A DNA stretch of 64,000 nucleotides from Desulfosporosinus sp. (GTDB taxonomy: Bacteria > Bacillota > Desulfitobacteriia > Desulfitobacteriales > Desulfitobacteriaceae). Below are positions 1 to 8,276 of the stretch, piece by piece. The position numbers and the translations under genes are program-made. Below the pieces are notes generated by a model. The model had not been told where the DNA came from. It did no database searches and worked only from the letters and a program-made list of their open reading frames with translations. Positions within the stretch are counted from its first letter, which is position 1. Every line of letters starts with the position of its first letter. The stretch is taken from positions 1-64,000 of the forward strand of contig JARLHV010000122.1 of the NCBI GenBank assembly GCA_031292055.1, given 5' to 3'.

Positions 1-14
1 ATACTTAATTCTTC

Positions 15-83
15 TTAATCTGTGATATCTGTGTTAATCTGTGGTTTCTCTTATCGTTCTTTTTATGTGTAATCTGTGGTTTC
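15..83. repeat. Short direct repeats (AATCTGTGG-type)
   Basis: The ten-base unit TTAATCTGTG occurs at 15-24 and 34-43. The longer unit AATCTGTGGTTTC occurs at 36-48 and again at 71-83. No gene is visible between position 1 and the ileS promoter, so this stretch is probably intergenic. The repeats are simple and their role is unknown. Confidence 0.5.
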
Positions 84-172
84 CCGTTCAGAATTCCCCA
101 AGGCGTATTTACAGCGTTTTTCCTTGTAGGTATAAAAAAATGCGGGATTTTAGGATATTTGATTTAGGAACC

Positions 173-202
173 TTGACAAGCTTCACTTAACTGGAATATC
201 AT
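173..202 (+). promoter_or_regulatory. Likely sigma-A promoter of the ileS transcript
   Basis: A perfect TTGACA -35 box lies at 173-178 and a TATCAT -10-like box at 197-202, separated by 18 bases. It sits about 50 bases upstream of the T-box leader, which is the expected arrangement for a T-box-controlled synthetase gene. The assignment comes from consensus matching only. Confidence 0.5.
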
Positions 203-249
203 ATATAGATATAAGGTTAAAGTCTATGAATTTTGGTAAACTATAGATA

Positions 250-497
250 ACAACTATGAAGAGGATAGTAATAAAGGACTCGGTTTTCAGAGACATAATC
301 CTCGGGTGTAAGATTATGACGAAGGTTTTTTATGAAGATCACCTTGGAGTTGGGCAGCTGAAATAACTAAGCTGTTCCGTAAGCATACGTTACATGTTTT
401 AAGCGATTGATGGATTGTTGATTTGAGCTATCCATTGATAAAAAGGGTGGTACCGCGGATAATCCGTCCCTAAGTCATTGACTTAGGGACTTTTTGA
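250..497 (+). promoter_or_regulatory. T-box riboswitch, isoleucine specifier, upstream of ileS
   Basis: The leader carries the T-box core AGGGTGGTACCGCG at about 444-457. It is followed by an intrinsic terminator with stem GTCCCTAAGT (466-475) / ACTTAGGGAC (481-490) and a T run at 491-495. In Stem I an AGTA motif at about 267-270 faces GAA at 334-336, followed by G and the candidate specifier ATC (338-340), an isoleucine codon. The flanks pair as GAGG/CCTT below and AAAGGAC/GTTTTTT above. The competing antiterminator is visible, with AGGG pairing to CCCT and CGGAT to ATCCG. Uncharged tRNA-Ile should therefore promote readthrough into the synthetase gene. Confidence 0.92.
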
Positions 498-545
498 TGT
501 TATTAACCCCGCTATTATTAACCCTAACATGAAAGGAAGCTGATT

Positions 546-3500
546 ATGTCTAACTTCAAACCGCTAACGGATCTGTCGGTAGCTAAAAAAGAAAGCGAAA
601 TAGCTGATTACTGGGACGATAATGAGATACTGGCTAAAAGCATCGCAATCAGAGACGGAAAAACACCCTTCGTGTTCTATGAAGGACCACCTACGGCCAA
701 TGGTAAACCGGGCATACACCATGTCATTGCCAGAACCTTAAAGGATTCAGTCTGCCGCTACAAGACGATGCAAGGCTATCAAGTTAAGCGCAAGGCCGGC
801 TGGGATACTCATGGTCTTCCTGTGGAAATCGAAGTGGAAAAGCAACTTAAACTTTCCAACAAACAGGATATTGAAGCCTATGGGATTACTGAATTCAATC
901 AAAAATGCCGAGAATCTGTATTCAGTTATGAGCAGCAATGGCGGGAAATGACTAAGAGAATGGGCTATTCGATCGATTTGGATCATCCGTACGTCACGCT
1001 GGATAATGATTACATTGAGAGCGTCTGGTGGATCTTGGATCAGTTTTTTAAACAAGGTTTAATTTATGAAGGACACAAAATCTTGCCCTATTGCTCACGT
1101 TGCGGAACGGGATTGGCCTCCCATGAAGTAGCTCAGGGTTATAAAGTAATAAAGAGTAACACTGTCGTCGTTAAGTTTAAGCGCAAGGATGCTGAAGAGT
1201 ACTTTCTGGTCTGGACAACAACGCCCTGGACGCTGCCCTCAAACGTGGCCCTGACCGTCAATCCTCAAGAAGTCTATTTAAAGGTTAGGCAAAATGAGGA
1301 AATCTATTATGTTTCCAAGACGTTGTCCCATAAAGTGTTGGGAGAAGAGTTTGAGGTTTTGGAAGAAATCAAGGGGAAAGACCTTGAGTACGTAGAATAT
1401 GAGCAGTTGATGTCTTTTGTAAAAGCGGATAAAAAGGCCTTTTTCGTTACGGTAGGCGATTATGTAACGACGGAGGATGGAACGGGAATTGTTCATACCG
1501 CCCCTGCTTTTGGAGAGGATGATTACAACACTGGACGAAGGTATAATTTGCCGGTTCTTCAGCCAGTTGATGAAACAGGAAAATTTGTGACCACACCATG
1601 GCAAGGGAGCTTCGTCATGGATGCAGACCTAGATATCATCAAGTGGTTGCATGGAGAAGGAAAGCTATTTAAGAAGGAAAAAATGGAGCATAACTATCCT
1701 CACTGTTGGAGGTGTCAGACTCCCCTCCTCTATTATGCCAAACCAAGCTGGTACATTGAAGTCACAAAATTTAAAGATAAATTGGTCGAGAACAACAATC
1801 GCGTGGAGTGGTATCCTGATTATGTCGGAGAAAAAAGGTTTGGCAACTGGTTGGAAAATGCCAATGACTGGGCTTTATCCAGAAGCCGATATTGGGGAAC
1901 GCCGCTTAATATCTGGAGATGCGGTTGCGGACACACCACATCTATAGGTTCTAGAAAAGAACTCATAGAAAATGCAGTGGAAACGCTGGACCAAACGACG
2001 ATTGAGTTGCATCGACCATTTGTGGATGATATTCACATTAAATGCACAAAATGCGGTGCAACAATGACTCGGGTGAAGGATGTCATTGATTGCTGGTTTG
2101 ACAGTGGCTCGATGCCCTTTGCCCAGCATCACTATCCGTTTGAAAATAGTGAAAACTTTGATCAACTCTTTCCTGCCGATTTTATTTGTGAAGGTATTGA
2201 CCAGACGCGGGGCTGGTTTTATTCTCTACTCGTGATCTCGACTTTTGTCAAGGGAGTTGCCCCTTATAAACGAGTATTGGTAAATGATTTGATCCTGGAT
2301 AAGGATGGGCATAAGATGTCTAAGTCCAAAGGAAATACTGTAAACCCCTTTGAGCTGTTTGATCAATATGGAGCGGATGCTCTAAGATGGTATTTACTTT
2401 ATGTTTCTCCGGCCTGGACTCCGACGAAATTTGATATCGAAGGGCTCAAGGAAGTACAGAGCAAATTTTTCAGTACAATGCGAAATGTGTATGCTTTCTT
2501 CTCCTTGTATGCTAATACGGACAAGCTTGATCCAAGAACCTTCTTTATTAATTACCAGGATCGACCAGAGCTAGATCAGTGGGTGTTATCCAAATATAAT
2601 AGTCTTCTCAAAGACGTGGAGATGGATCTGAGTGTTTTTGATCTGACCAAAGCAGTGAGAAAGATTCAGGAGTTTGTCAATGAGGACCTCTCAAACTGGT
2701 ATATCAGACGTTCGCGCAGACGCTTCTGGGGCACAGAACTTACGGATGACAAGAAAGCGGTCTACAATACCACCTATGAAATACTTGTGGGACTAGCCAA
2801 GCTTGTAGCCCCTTTTGCACCCTATATTTCCGAGGAACTCTATCGCAGCTTGACCGATGAGCTATCGGTTCATCTGGCGGATTACCCTGTCGCCAATACA
2901 CAGCTGATTGATAGTGAGTTGGAAACTAGAATGGATCTGGTGAGAAATCTTGTGGGTTTAGGCAGGGCTGCAAGGGAGCAGGTGAGAATTAAGGTGCGAC
3001 AACCTGTCCAACAGATTTTGATTGACGGTAAATATGAACAGTTGATTGACTATATGCTGCCTTTGATTCAGGAGGAGCTTAATGTTAAGGCGGTTGTGTT
3101 TGCCAAGGACTTGAGCCAGTATATGAACTTTAGCTTAAAGCCTAATTTCAAAGTGGCGGGGTCTATCTTTGGACCTAAAGTAAAATCCTTAGGCAAAGCA
3201 CTGGCAACTTTGGACGCTGCTTCCGTTGTGCTTAGATTAGAAGCTGGTGAAACAATTGCGCTTGAGGTGGAGGGTGAACTCCTGGATCTGGTTAAGGACT
3301 ATGTAATCACCACGATTGTAGCTAAAGAAGGTTTTACAATGACTGTGGAGGACAATTTATTCGTCATCCTTGATACCACACTTACCAAAGAGCTGATTGA
3401 TGAAGGGTATGCAAGGGAGTATATCTCCAAGGTACAGCAAATGAGAAAAACTAATGACTATGAAATGATGGACAGAATCAAAATATACTTTGATGGAGAT

Positions 3501-3650
3501 GAGGAAATAGCTCAGGCCGTCAAACTCTATGAGGACTATATTAAAAAAGAGACTCTAGCAGACGATATTGAGAGAATTAATGATGCTAGCTTGGAAAAGC
3601 AGAACCTTAATGGTCATGAGACAGGATTGAAGCTGGAAAAATCGTCATAA
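546..3650 (+). CDS. ileS: Isoleucine--tRNA ligase, IleS2-type with GxHH signature
   Basis: Class I aminoacyl-tRNA synthetase charging tRNA-Ile in the cytoplasm. At 1034 residues it has the length and N-terminal style of the eukaryote-like IleRS2 clade. The nucleotide-binding signature, normally HxGH, reads G-I-H-H at residues 56-59 (711-722). KMSKS is at residues 590-594. Cysteine pairs (CSRC, CWRC, CTKC) lie in the insertion/editing portion. A T-box with an Ile specifier lies directly upstream and the ATG follows GAAAGGAAGC, so start and function agree. IleRS2 enzymes are known to resist mupirocin, and the swapped GxHH signature has been linked to hyper-resistance. Resistance here is inferred, not shown. 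The gene appears monocistronic, with a terminator downstream. Confidence 0.97.
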   Translation: MSNFKPLTDLSVAKKESEIADYWDDNEILAKSIAIRDGKTPFVFYEGPPTANGKPGIHHVIARTLKDSVCRYKTMQGYQVKRKAGWDTHGLPVEIEVEKQLKLSNKQDIEAYGITEFNQKCRESVFSYEQQWREMTKRMGYSIDLDHPYVTLDNDYIESVWWILDQFFKQGLIYEGHKILPYCSRCGTGLASHEVAQGYKVIKSNTVVVKFKRKDAEEYFLVWTTTPWTLPSNVALTVNPQEVYLKVRQNEEIYYVSKTLSHKVLGEEFEVLEEIKGKDLEYVEYEQLMSFVKADKKAFFVTVGDYVTTEDGTGIVHTAPAFGEDDYNTGRRYNLPVLQPVDETGKFVTTPWQGSFVMDADLDIIKWLHGEGKLFKKEKMEHNYPHCWRCQTPLLYYAKPSWYIEVTKFKDKLVENNNRVEWYPDYVGEKRFGNWLENANDWALSRSRYWGTPLNIWRCGCGHTTSIGSRKELIENAVETLDQTTIELHRPFVDDIHIKCTKCGATMTRVKDVIDCWFDSGSMPFAQHHYPFENSENFDQLFPADFICEGIDQTRGWFYSLLVISTFVKGVAPYKRVLVNDLILDKDGHKMSKSKGNTVNPFELFDQYGADALRWYLLYVSPAWTPTKFDIEGLKEVQSKFFSTMRNVYAFFSLYANTDKLDPRTFFINYQDRPELDQWVLSKYNSLLKDVEMDLSVFDLTKAVRKIQEFVNEDLSNWYIRRSRRRFWGTELTDDKKAVYNTTYEILVGLAKLVAPFAPYISEELYRSLTDELSVHLADYPVANTQLIDSELETRMDLVRNLVGLGRAAREQVRIKVRQPVQQILIDGKYEQLIDYMLPLIQEELNVKAVVFAKDLSQYMNFSLKPNFKVAGSIFGPKVKSLGKALATLDAASVVLRLEAGETIALEVEGELLDLVKDYVITTIVAKEGFTMTVEDNLFVILDTTLTKELIDEGYAREYISKVQQMRKTNDYEMMDRIKIYFDGDEEIAQAVKLYEDYIKKETLADDIERINDASLEKQNLNGHETGLKLEKSS

Positions 3651-3706
3651 TGTGTATGTTGATTACCCTTATTGATCAGTTGAGATAATAGAGGTATACC
3701 TAATCG

Positions 3707-3753
3707 AAACAAATAATCTGCCCTAGGCTTGTCCTGGGGCAGATTATTTGTTT
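3707..3753 (+). terminator. Intrinsic terminator after ileS
   Basis: A 17-base perfect inverted repeat (3707-3723 and 3737-3753) with a 13-base loop. The 3' arm ends in TTTGTTT and then TCT. It ends the ileS transcript and may work in both directions. Confidence 0.8.
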
Positions 3754-3796
3754 CTACATCTTTTGGAAGCGTTAATTATTCAGGCTATTTTTGTGT

Positions 3797-3857
3797 GTAA
3801 ATTGAAACTTCTTTTGTTTATCAAGAGGAATATGGCGTATTTTATCGAATTAAGAAA
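3797..3857 (+). repeat. Dispersed repeat element, copy 1
   Basis: Bases 3797-3816 are identical to 39432-39451 (20 of 20). Beyond that, both copies continue with a related pattern: AGGAAT, then a TTTT run, then CGAAT. Each copy lies just upstream of a protein-coding gene on the plus strand. No open reading frame covers either copy. Function unknown; it may be a small intergenic repeat family. Confidence 0.55.
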
Positions 3858-3881
3858 GAGGTGAGAGGAAAGTGACTTTGG

Positions 3882-4571
3882 ATGACTGGAAAAACTCATG
3901 TTGCCATCGGTTTCGCAGCTGCAGTTGCTGGTGGGCGCTTAATCCAACCGACTAGTTTTGAAAATTATCCGAATTTACTACTGGAAGGGTTATCTTCGCG
4001 GGTAGGGATACAATTACTAGCAATGGCTATAGCCGTATGGTTAGGTTCTATGGCACCAGATCTGGATCAACCTGGAAGCACTTTAAGTCGTAACATCGGT
4101 GGACCGTTAGGAAGAACTAAAACCACTGCGTTTGTAGGCGGCTTAAGTCTTTTATATCTAGCAACTCGTTTGCCAGTGATGTTGAGCCCTATACCTTATC
4201 TCCAAGTGGGCTTGCTTATTATAGGGTGCATCCTTTTACTGATGGCGATCTTGAAGCATCGTGGTCTTACTCACTCTTTGCTGGGTATGGGATTGGCGTG
4301 TGTTGCGGTACATTGGGGGTTACTTGTTTTGTTGTCAGATGGTGTTAGTTTCGCTGCGAGTCTTTTTTTACCTTTTCTTATTGGTTATGGGGCACATATA
4401 GTTGCAGATAGTTTTACAAATAGCGGTGTTGCACCATTTTATTTGCCGTTTATGCCAAAGACTCAGAAACATTGGCATTTTCCACTTCATATTCGGACGG
4501 GATCATTTGCGGATAAGGTAGTATTGCGATCAGGGGCATTATTTCTTATTATTGTCGGATTTTTACACTGA
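3882..4571 (+). CDS. DUF457/YdjM-type membrane-bound metal-dependent hydrolase-like protein
   Basis: 229 residues, opening with the M-T-G-K-T-H start typical of the DUF457 (YdjM/YfhO-like) membrane family. Polar positions in predicted metal-binding spots include H6, the MAPDLDQ motif near residue 64, KHRGLTHS near 125, and GAHIVADSFT near 170, interleaved with four or five hydrophobic helices. Family members are integral membrane proteins with a proposed metal-dependent hydrolase fold and poorly known substrates. The ATG at 3882 follows AAAGAGGTGAGAGG. An earlier GTG at 3872 is out of frame. The gene stands alone, after a dispersed repeat. Confidence 0.85.
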   Translation: MTGKTHVAIGFAAAVAGGRLIQPTSFENYPNLLLEGLSSRVGIQLLAMAIAVWLGSMAPDLDQPGSTLSRNIGGPLGRTKTTAFVGGLSLLYLATRLPVMLSPIPYLQVGLLIIGCILLLMAILKHRGLTHSLLGMGLACVAVHWGLLVLLSDGVSFAASLFLPFLIGYGAHIVADSFTNSGVAPFYLPFMPKTQKHWHFPLHIRTGSFADKVVLRSGALFLIIVGFLH

Positions 4572-4743
4572 AAATCTTATGCTTCTGTTTTGACTTTTGG
4601 CGAAGTTACACTGAAGTTGGTAAATGTCATTTGCTGTGGTTAGCTTAGTGAATCTCAAATTTCAAAGAAGGATTTTAAATAAATAGTGTGGAATGTAACT
4701 TTAGTAGGGAATTAAATAGAGGAATAATTAAGGGGGAGAGTTT

Positions 4744-5169
4744 ATGTTAAAAAAAATATTGGTGGCAACAGATGTTTCAGAGTATTCACGAAGAGCGTTA
4801 GAAACTGCTTTAGAATTTGCGCGGAAGTTTAACGCGGAAGTTGAGCTTTTGTTTGTAATGTATGACCCGATTGTCTATAGCTTTGGCGTAGCTGATAGTT
4901 TTGTCGCTCCCTTGGAACAAGTTGAACGAGAAGGGGAGCTTGCTTTAAATACTGCTCTTGAAGGCATCGATATTAGTGGAATCACCTTAAAAAAGAAGAA
5001 ATTGCACGGAAACCCAGGGAATGTCATCTTACAAGAAGCTGAAGATGAAAACATTGACTTGATTGTCATGGGGAGCCATGGTTATGGAGTGATTGTCGGT
5101 TCTATGTTAGGCAGTGTCAGTCAGAAAGTGCTCCACGGAGCAAAATGTTCTGTTCTTATTTCGAAATAA
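4744..5169 (+). CDS. Universal stress protein, UspA family
   Basis: 141 residues with the standard single-domain Usp fold: the opening KKILVATDVSEYSRRAL and the C-terminal nucleotide-binding signature G-S-H-G-Y-G with nine residues to G-S near 113-128. The signature suggests an ATP-binding Usp. Such small cytoplasmic dimers accumulate under starvation or stress and may act through protein partners, so a specific reaction cannot be assigned. A GGGGGAGAG ribosome-binding site precedes the ATG. It is monocistronic, closed by the terminator at 5215-5253. Confidence 0.93.
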   Translation: MLKKILVATDVSEYSRRALETALEFARKFNAEVELLFVMYDPIVYSFGVADSFVAPLEQVEREGELALNTALEGIDISGITLKKKKLHGNPGNVILQEAEDENIDLIVMGSHGYGVIVGSMLGSVSQKVLHGAKCSVLISK

Positions 5170-5214
5170 TAACTTACAGCTAAGGGGCATACGACAATGT
5201 CATAATGCAGATAG

Positions 5215-5253
5215 AGAACAAGGCTGGAAGCAATTTGCTTTCAGTCTTGTTCT
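5215..5253 (+). terminator. Hairpin terminator after the Usp gene; rest of the gap empty
   Basis: AGAACAAG-CTG-AAGC pairs with GCTT-CAG-CTTGTTCT across a short ATTT loop, with two mismatches in the stem. The remaining bases up to 5512 contain no supported gene. An apparent 97-residue frame overlapping the usp 3' end has no ribosome-binding site or recognisable protein. Confidence 0.65.
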
Positions 5254-5512
5254 TTGGACCCAGCTTGAGATTATAAGTCTATTTCTAGAAACATATGAAG
5301 TGCCTCTGTGGAAGGGGTGGAAAATTTCAATAAATGCTATTGGCAACAGGGGAGCAGTTGGTGGTGTGGCTGTCAGAAGGCGGGTTAGGTTGGAATTAAC
5401 AAAGTAAAAATTTATAATAAGTAAGGACAAGAGGAAAAATAATATATTGCTTGTAATAAAATAAAGAGTAATATTAGAAAGGTATAGCAAAATAAATATT
5501 AAGGAGATCACT

Positions 5513-6238
5513 ATGGAGAGAATTGCGATAATATCAGATATTCATGGAAATATGCCAGCCTTAGAGGCTGTATTAGAAGATATTAAGAACAGAAATATTG
5601 AAAGAATAGTTTGTCTTGGGGATTTAGCCGGAAAAGGTCCTAGTCCAGCTGAGTCAGTCGATAAAATTATAGAATGTTGCGAAGTGGTGATTAAAGGTAA
5701 CTGGGAATATTATTTGACCGAACAAGAGGGCGATGAAATTTTAAGGTGGCATCAGAAAAAACTAGGGCTTGAGAGGCTAAAGTATATGAAGGAGCTACCA
5801 ATCTATAAAGAATTTTATATCAGTGGAAAGTTATTGAGACTATGTCATGCTTCTCCAAACGATCTTTTTCATAGAGTTTACCTTTCCACTATACAAAGTA
5901 AGCGAATGGAATTGTTTGAAGCAACGCCAACCCTTAAACTTGAAGCGGATGTGGTAGGGTATGGTGATATTCATGGCGCTCATATAGATAATTTCTCAGG
6001 AAAGACTATTTTTAATGTTGGAAGTGTTGGTAATCCACTTGACATAACCCAAGCAGCGTATGGAATCATTGAGGGAAACCTGGAGGATAAAAAGGAACGG
6101 CCATTGGCCATAGCTATTGTTAGAGTACCCTATGACATAGAATTGGCTATTGATCAGGCGAACTCATCAGATATGCCAGAGAAACAAGAATATATTAAGG
6201 AATTGAAAACAGCGATATTTAGAGGTCGAAAAGTTTAA
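5513..6238 (+). CDS. Calcineurin-like metallophosphoesterase (YfcE/MJ0936-like)
   Basis: 241 residues with the metallophosphatase signatures in order: D-x-H-G-N at 9-13, G-D near 36 (CLGDLAGKGP), G-N-W-E near 63, a C-H-A-S motif near 115, and G-D-I-H-G-A-H near 156. These supply the metal-binding Asp, His and Asn residues. The family hydrolyses phosphomonoesters or phosphodiesters, and some members act on nucleotides. The substrate here is unknown. The ATG at 5513 follows TTAAGGAGATCACT. It precedes an IMP dehydrogenase gene by about 70 bases, perhaps by chance. Confidence 0.85.
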   Translation: MERIAIISDIHGNMPALEAVLEDIKNRNIERIVCLGDLAGKGPSPAESVDKIIECCEVVIKGNWEYYLTEQEGDEILRWHQKKLGLERLKYMKELPIYKEFYISGKLLRLCHASPNDLFHRVYLSTIQSKRMELFEATPTLKLEADVVGYGDIHGAHIDNFSGKTIFNVGSVGNPLDITQAAYGIIEGNLEDKKERPLAIAIVRVPYDIELAIDQANSSDMPEKQEYIKELKTAIFRGRKV

Positions 6239-6310
6239 GAAAAATACTATCTGTTTACGTATTATGTATAATGTATAATAAGAATAAAGGTATAGAGAGG
6301 GGTAAACAAA

Positions 6311-7807
6311 GTGGCGTATTATTTTGAGGATGCTTCTAGAACGTTTAGTGAATACTTGTTAATTCCCAATTTAACAAGAACTAACTGTATTCCTAGTAAT
6401 GTTAGTCTAACAACACCTATCGTTAAGTTCAAAAAGGGGGAAGAAGCCTCTTTGAACTTAAAGATTCCTTTTGTCTCAGCCATCATGCAATCGGTTTCTG
6501 ACGACAATTTAGCAATAGCTTTGGCAAAGTGTGGTGGGTTGGCTTTTGTTTTTTCTTCGCAAGGAATTAGGGAACAAGTAGAGATGATTAAAAAAGTAAA
6601 GAAATTCAAAGCCGGTTTTGTAGTCAGTGACGCCAATTTATCGCCAGAACATACCTTGCAGGATGTTATTGACTTGAAAAAAAAGACGGGTTATTCGACA
6701 ATTGCCATTACAGAAGATGGATCACCTATTAAAAGATTAATGGGACTTGTGACAACGCGAGATTATAGAATTAGCAGAGACAATCTGGATAAAAAGGTAA
6801 AAGAGTTTATGACTCCATTCTCAAAGCTCATTATGGGAAAGGAAGGAATCAGTCTTAGCGAAGCTAATGATTTAATCTGGCAACATAAATTGAACTGTTT
6901 ACCAATTATAGATAATAGTCAAAATCTTTGTTATATTGTTTTCAGAAAAGATTATGAAGAACATAAAAATAATCCTCTCGAATTATTAGACTCAGACAAG
7001 AGATTTATAGTTGGAGCAGGAATCAATACCAAAGATTATAAAGAAAGAGTACCTGAATTAGTAAAAGCAGGTGCAGATATTTTATGTGTCGATTCATCCG
7101 ATGGATACAGTGAGTGGCAGAAAGAAACTATTGAATTTATTAAGAAAGAATTTAATGATCAAGTAAAAGTTGGTGGGGGAAATGTTGTTGATAAAGAAGG
7201 GTTTATGTATTTGGTTGAAGCGAAAGCCGATTTTGTTAAAGTAGGAATAGGTGGAGGGTCAATTTGTGTAACCAGGGAACAAAAAGGAATTGGAAGAGGT
7301 CAGGCCTCAGCCGTTATTGAAGTTGCTAAAGCTAGAAATGATTATTATGAAAAGACAGGCATTTATGTTCCCATCTGTTCTGATGGAGGGATTGTCCATG
7401 ATTATCATACTGTCTTAGCGATAGCTATGGGCGCCGACTTTGTCATGATGGGAAGGTATTTTGCGCGGTTTGATGAAAGTCCAGGTAAAAAAATAAAAAT
7501 AGGGAATAATTATGTTAAGGAATATTGGGGTGAAGGCTCGAACAGGGCGAGGAACTGGCAACGGTATGATTTTGGAGAAGGGTCAAAACTTAGTTTTGAA
7601 GAAGGTGTAGACAGTTATGTGCCCTATGCCGGCAGATTAAAGGATAATTTGGATTTGACTTTGAGTAAAATCAGATCAACAATGTGCAGTTGTGGAGCAA
7701 TTTCTATCGAAGAATTTCAAAGAACTGCTAGGATGACACTCGTTTCTTCAACGAGCATAGTTGAAGGCGGAGCACATGATGTTATCTTGAAAGAAAATAA
7801 TTATTAG
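6311..7807 (+). CDS. guaB: IMP dehydrogenase, Tritrichomonas-like divergent type
   Basis: Oxidises IMP to XMP with NAD+, the committed step of GMP synthesis. At 498 residues it has the full TIM barrel plus a central CBS-type insert (about 100-220). The catalytic loop reads G-G-G-S-I-C-V-T-R with the nucleophile at Cys319. Arg418 and Tyr419 lie in RARNWQRYD. From memory, sequence and numbering match the IMP dehydrogenase of the protozoan Tritrichomonas foetus without indels: K310, C319, R418, Y419 and E431 all coincide. It is therefore not the usual bacterial subgroup. GTG start at 6311 after AGAGAGGGG. Two TATAAT boxes lie at 6267-6272 and 6274-6279. Confidence 0.93.
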   Translation: MAYYFEDASRTFSEYLLIPNLTRTNCIPSNVSLTTPIVKFKKGEEASLNLKIPFVSAIMQSVSDDNLAIALAKCGGLAFVFSSQGIREQVEMIKKVKKFKAGFVVSDANLSPEHTLQDVIDLKKKTGYSTIAITEDGSPIKRLMGLVTTRDYRISRDNLDKKVKEFMTPFSKLIMGKEGISLSEANDLIWQHKLNCLPIIDNSQNLCYIVFRKDYEEHKNNPLELLDSDKRFIVGAGINTKDYKERVPELVKAGADILCVDSSDGYSEWQKETIEFIKKEFNDQVKVGGGNVVDKEGFMYLVEAKADFVKVGIGGGSICVTREQKGIGRGQASAVIEVAKARNDYYEKTGIYVPICSDGGIVHDYHTVLAIAMGADFVMMGRYFARFDESPGKKIKIGNNYVKEYWGEGSNRARNWQRYDFGEGSKLSFEEGVDSYVPYAGRLKDNLDLTLSKIRSTMCSCGAISIEEFQRTARMTLVSSTSIVEGGAHDVILKENNY

Positions 7808-7908
7808 AATACAGGTTTGCCAGCTTCAATGAGCTTAGTGATTACTGTTTGTAAAAAAATTATGTCTGAAACTTTTCATTTAACGAATCTTATGATAGAC
7901 TGGTTGTA

Positions 7909-7937
7909 AATATTTGCCTTTAACATAGGCAAAATAT
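7909..7937 (+). other. Hairpin in the ferredoxin 5' leader
   Basis: AATATTTGCCT and AGGCAAAATATT pair across a short loop just before the AAAGGAGG ribosome-binding site of the ferredoxin gene. There is no T run, so it is not an obvious terminator. It could stabilise the mRNA or modulate translation. Confidence 0.4.
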
Positions 7938-7962
7938 TAATCTAAAGGAGGATACATATCAT

Positions 7963-8151
7963 ATGATTGCTGAAGTAAACAAAGAAGAGTGCATTGGGTG
8001 TGAATCATGCCCGGAATTCTGTCCTGAGGTCTTTAAAATGGAAGCAGACGGGTTGGCGGTTGCTTATACAAACCCGGTTCCGCCTGAGTTTGAAGAAGCA
8101 GCCAAAGAAGCTGCTGAGGGTTGCCCAGCACACTGTATTACGGTTAAATAG
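7963..8151 (+). CDS. Ferredoxin, single [4Fe-4S] type
   Basis: A 62-residue soluble electron carrier. Cys10, Cys13, Cys16 and the distant Cys54 (in GCP) are positioned to ligate one [4Fe-4S] cluster. Cys20 and Cys58 are extra; Desulfovibrio gigas-type ferredoxins have additional cysteines in similar places that can form a disulfide or hold another cluster. The protein is acidic, as expected for a low-potential ferredoxin. A strong AAAGGAGGAT ribosome-binding site precedes the ATG. Monocistronic; the partner oxidoreductase cannot be told from context. Confidence 0.95.
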   Translation: MIAEVNKEECIGCESCPEFCPEVFKMEADGLAVAYTNPVPPEFEEAAKEAAEGCPAHCITVK

Positions 8152-8170
8152 TCAAGAATTGAAAGCTAAA

Positions 8171-8215
8171 AAGACAGTAAAAAGTGGATGTTAATCATCC
8201 GCTTTTTACTGTCTT
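8171..8215 (+). terminator. Bidirectional terminator between ferredoxin and aminotransferase
   Basis: A 20-base stem (8171-8190 against 8196-8215, one G-T wobble) with a TTAAT loop and A/T-rich arms. It lies between convergent genes and probably ends both transcripts. Confidence 0.8.
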
Positions 8216-8276
8216 AAGGCATAGTTTTTTCTGTGTATTTGAAAATAATAAAATCTCAATTGGAATTAAATTTTGC

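Noticed and set aside
5114..5407. 97-residue frame overlapping the usp 3' end
   Set aside because: It spans the terminator and lacks a start site; the product resembles nothing.
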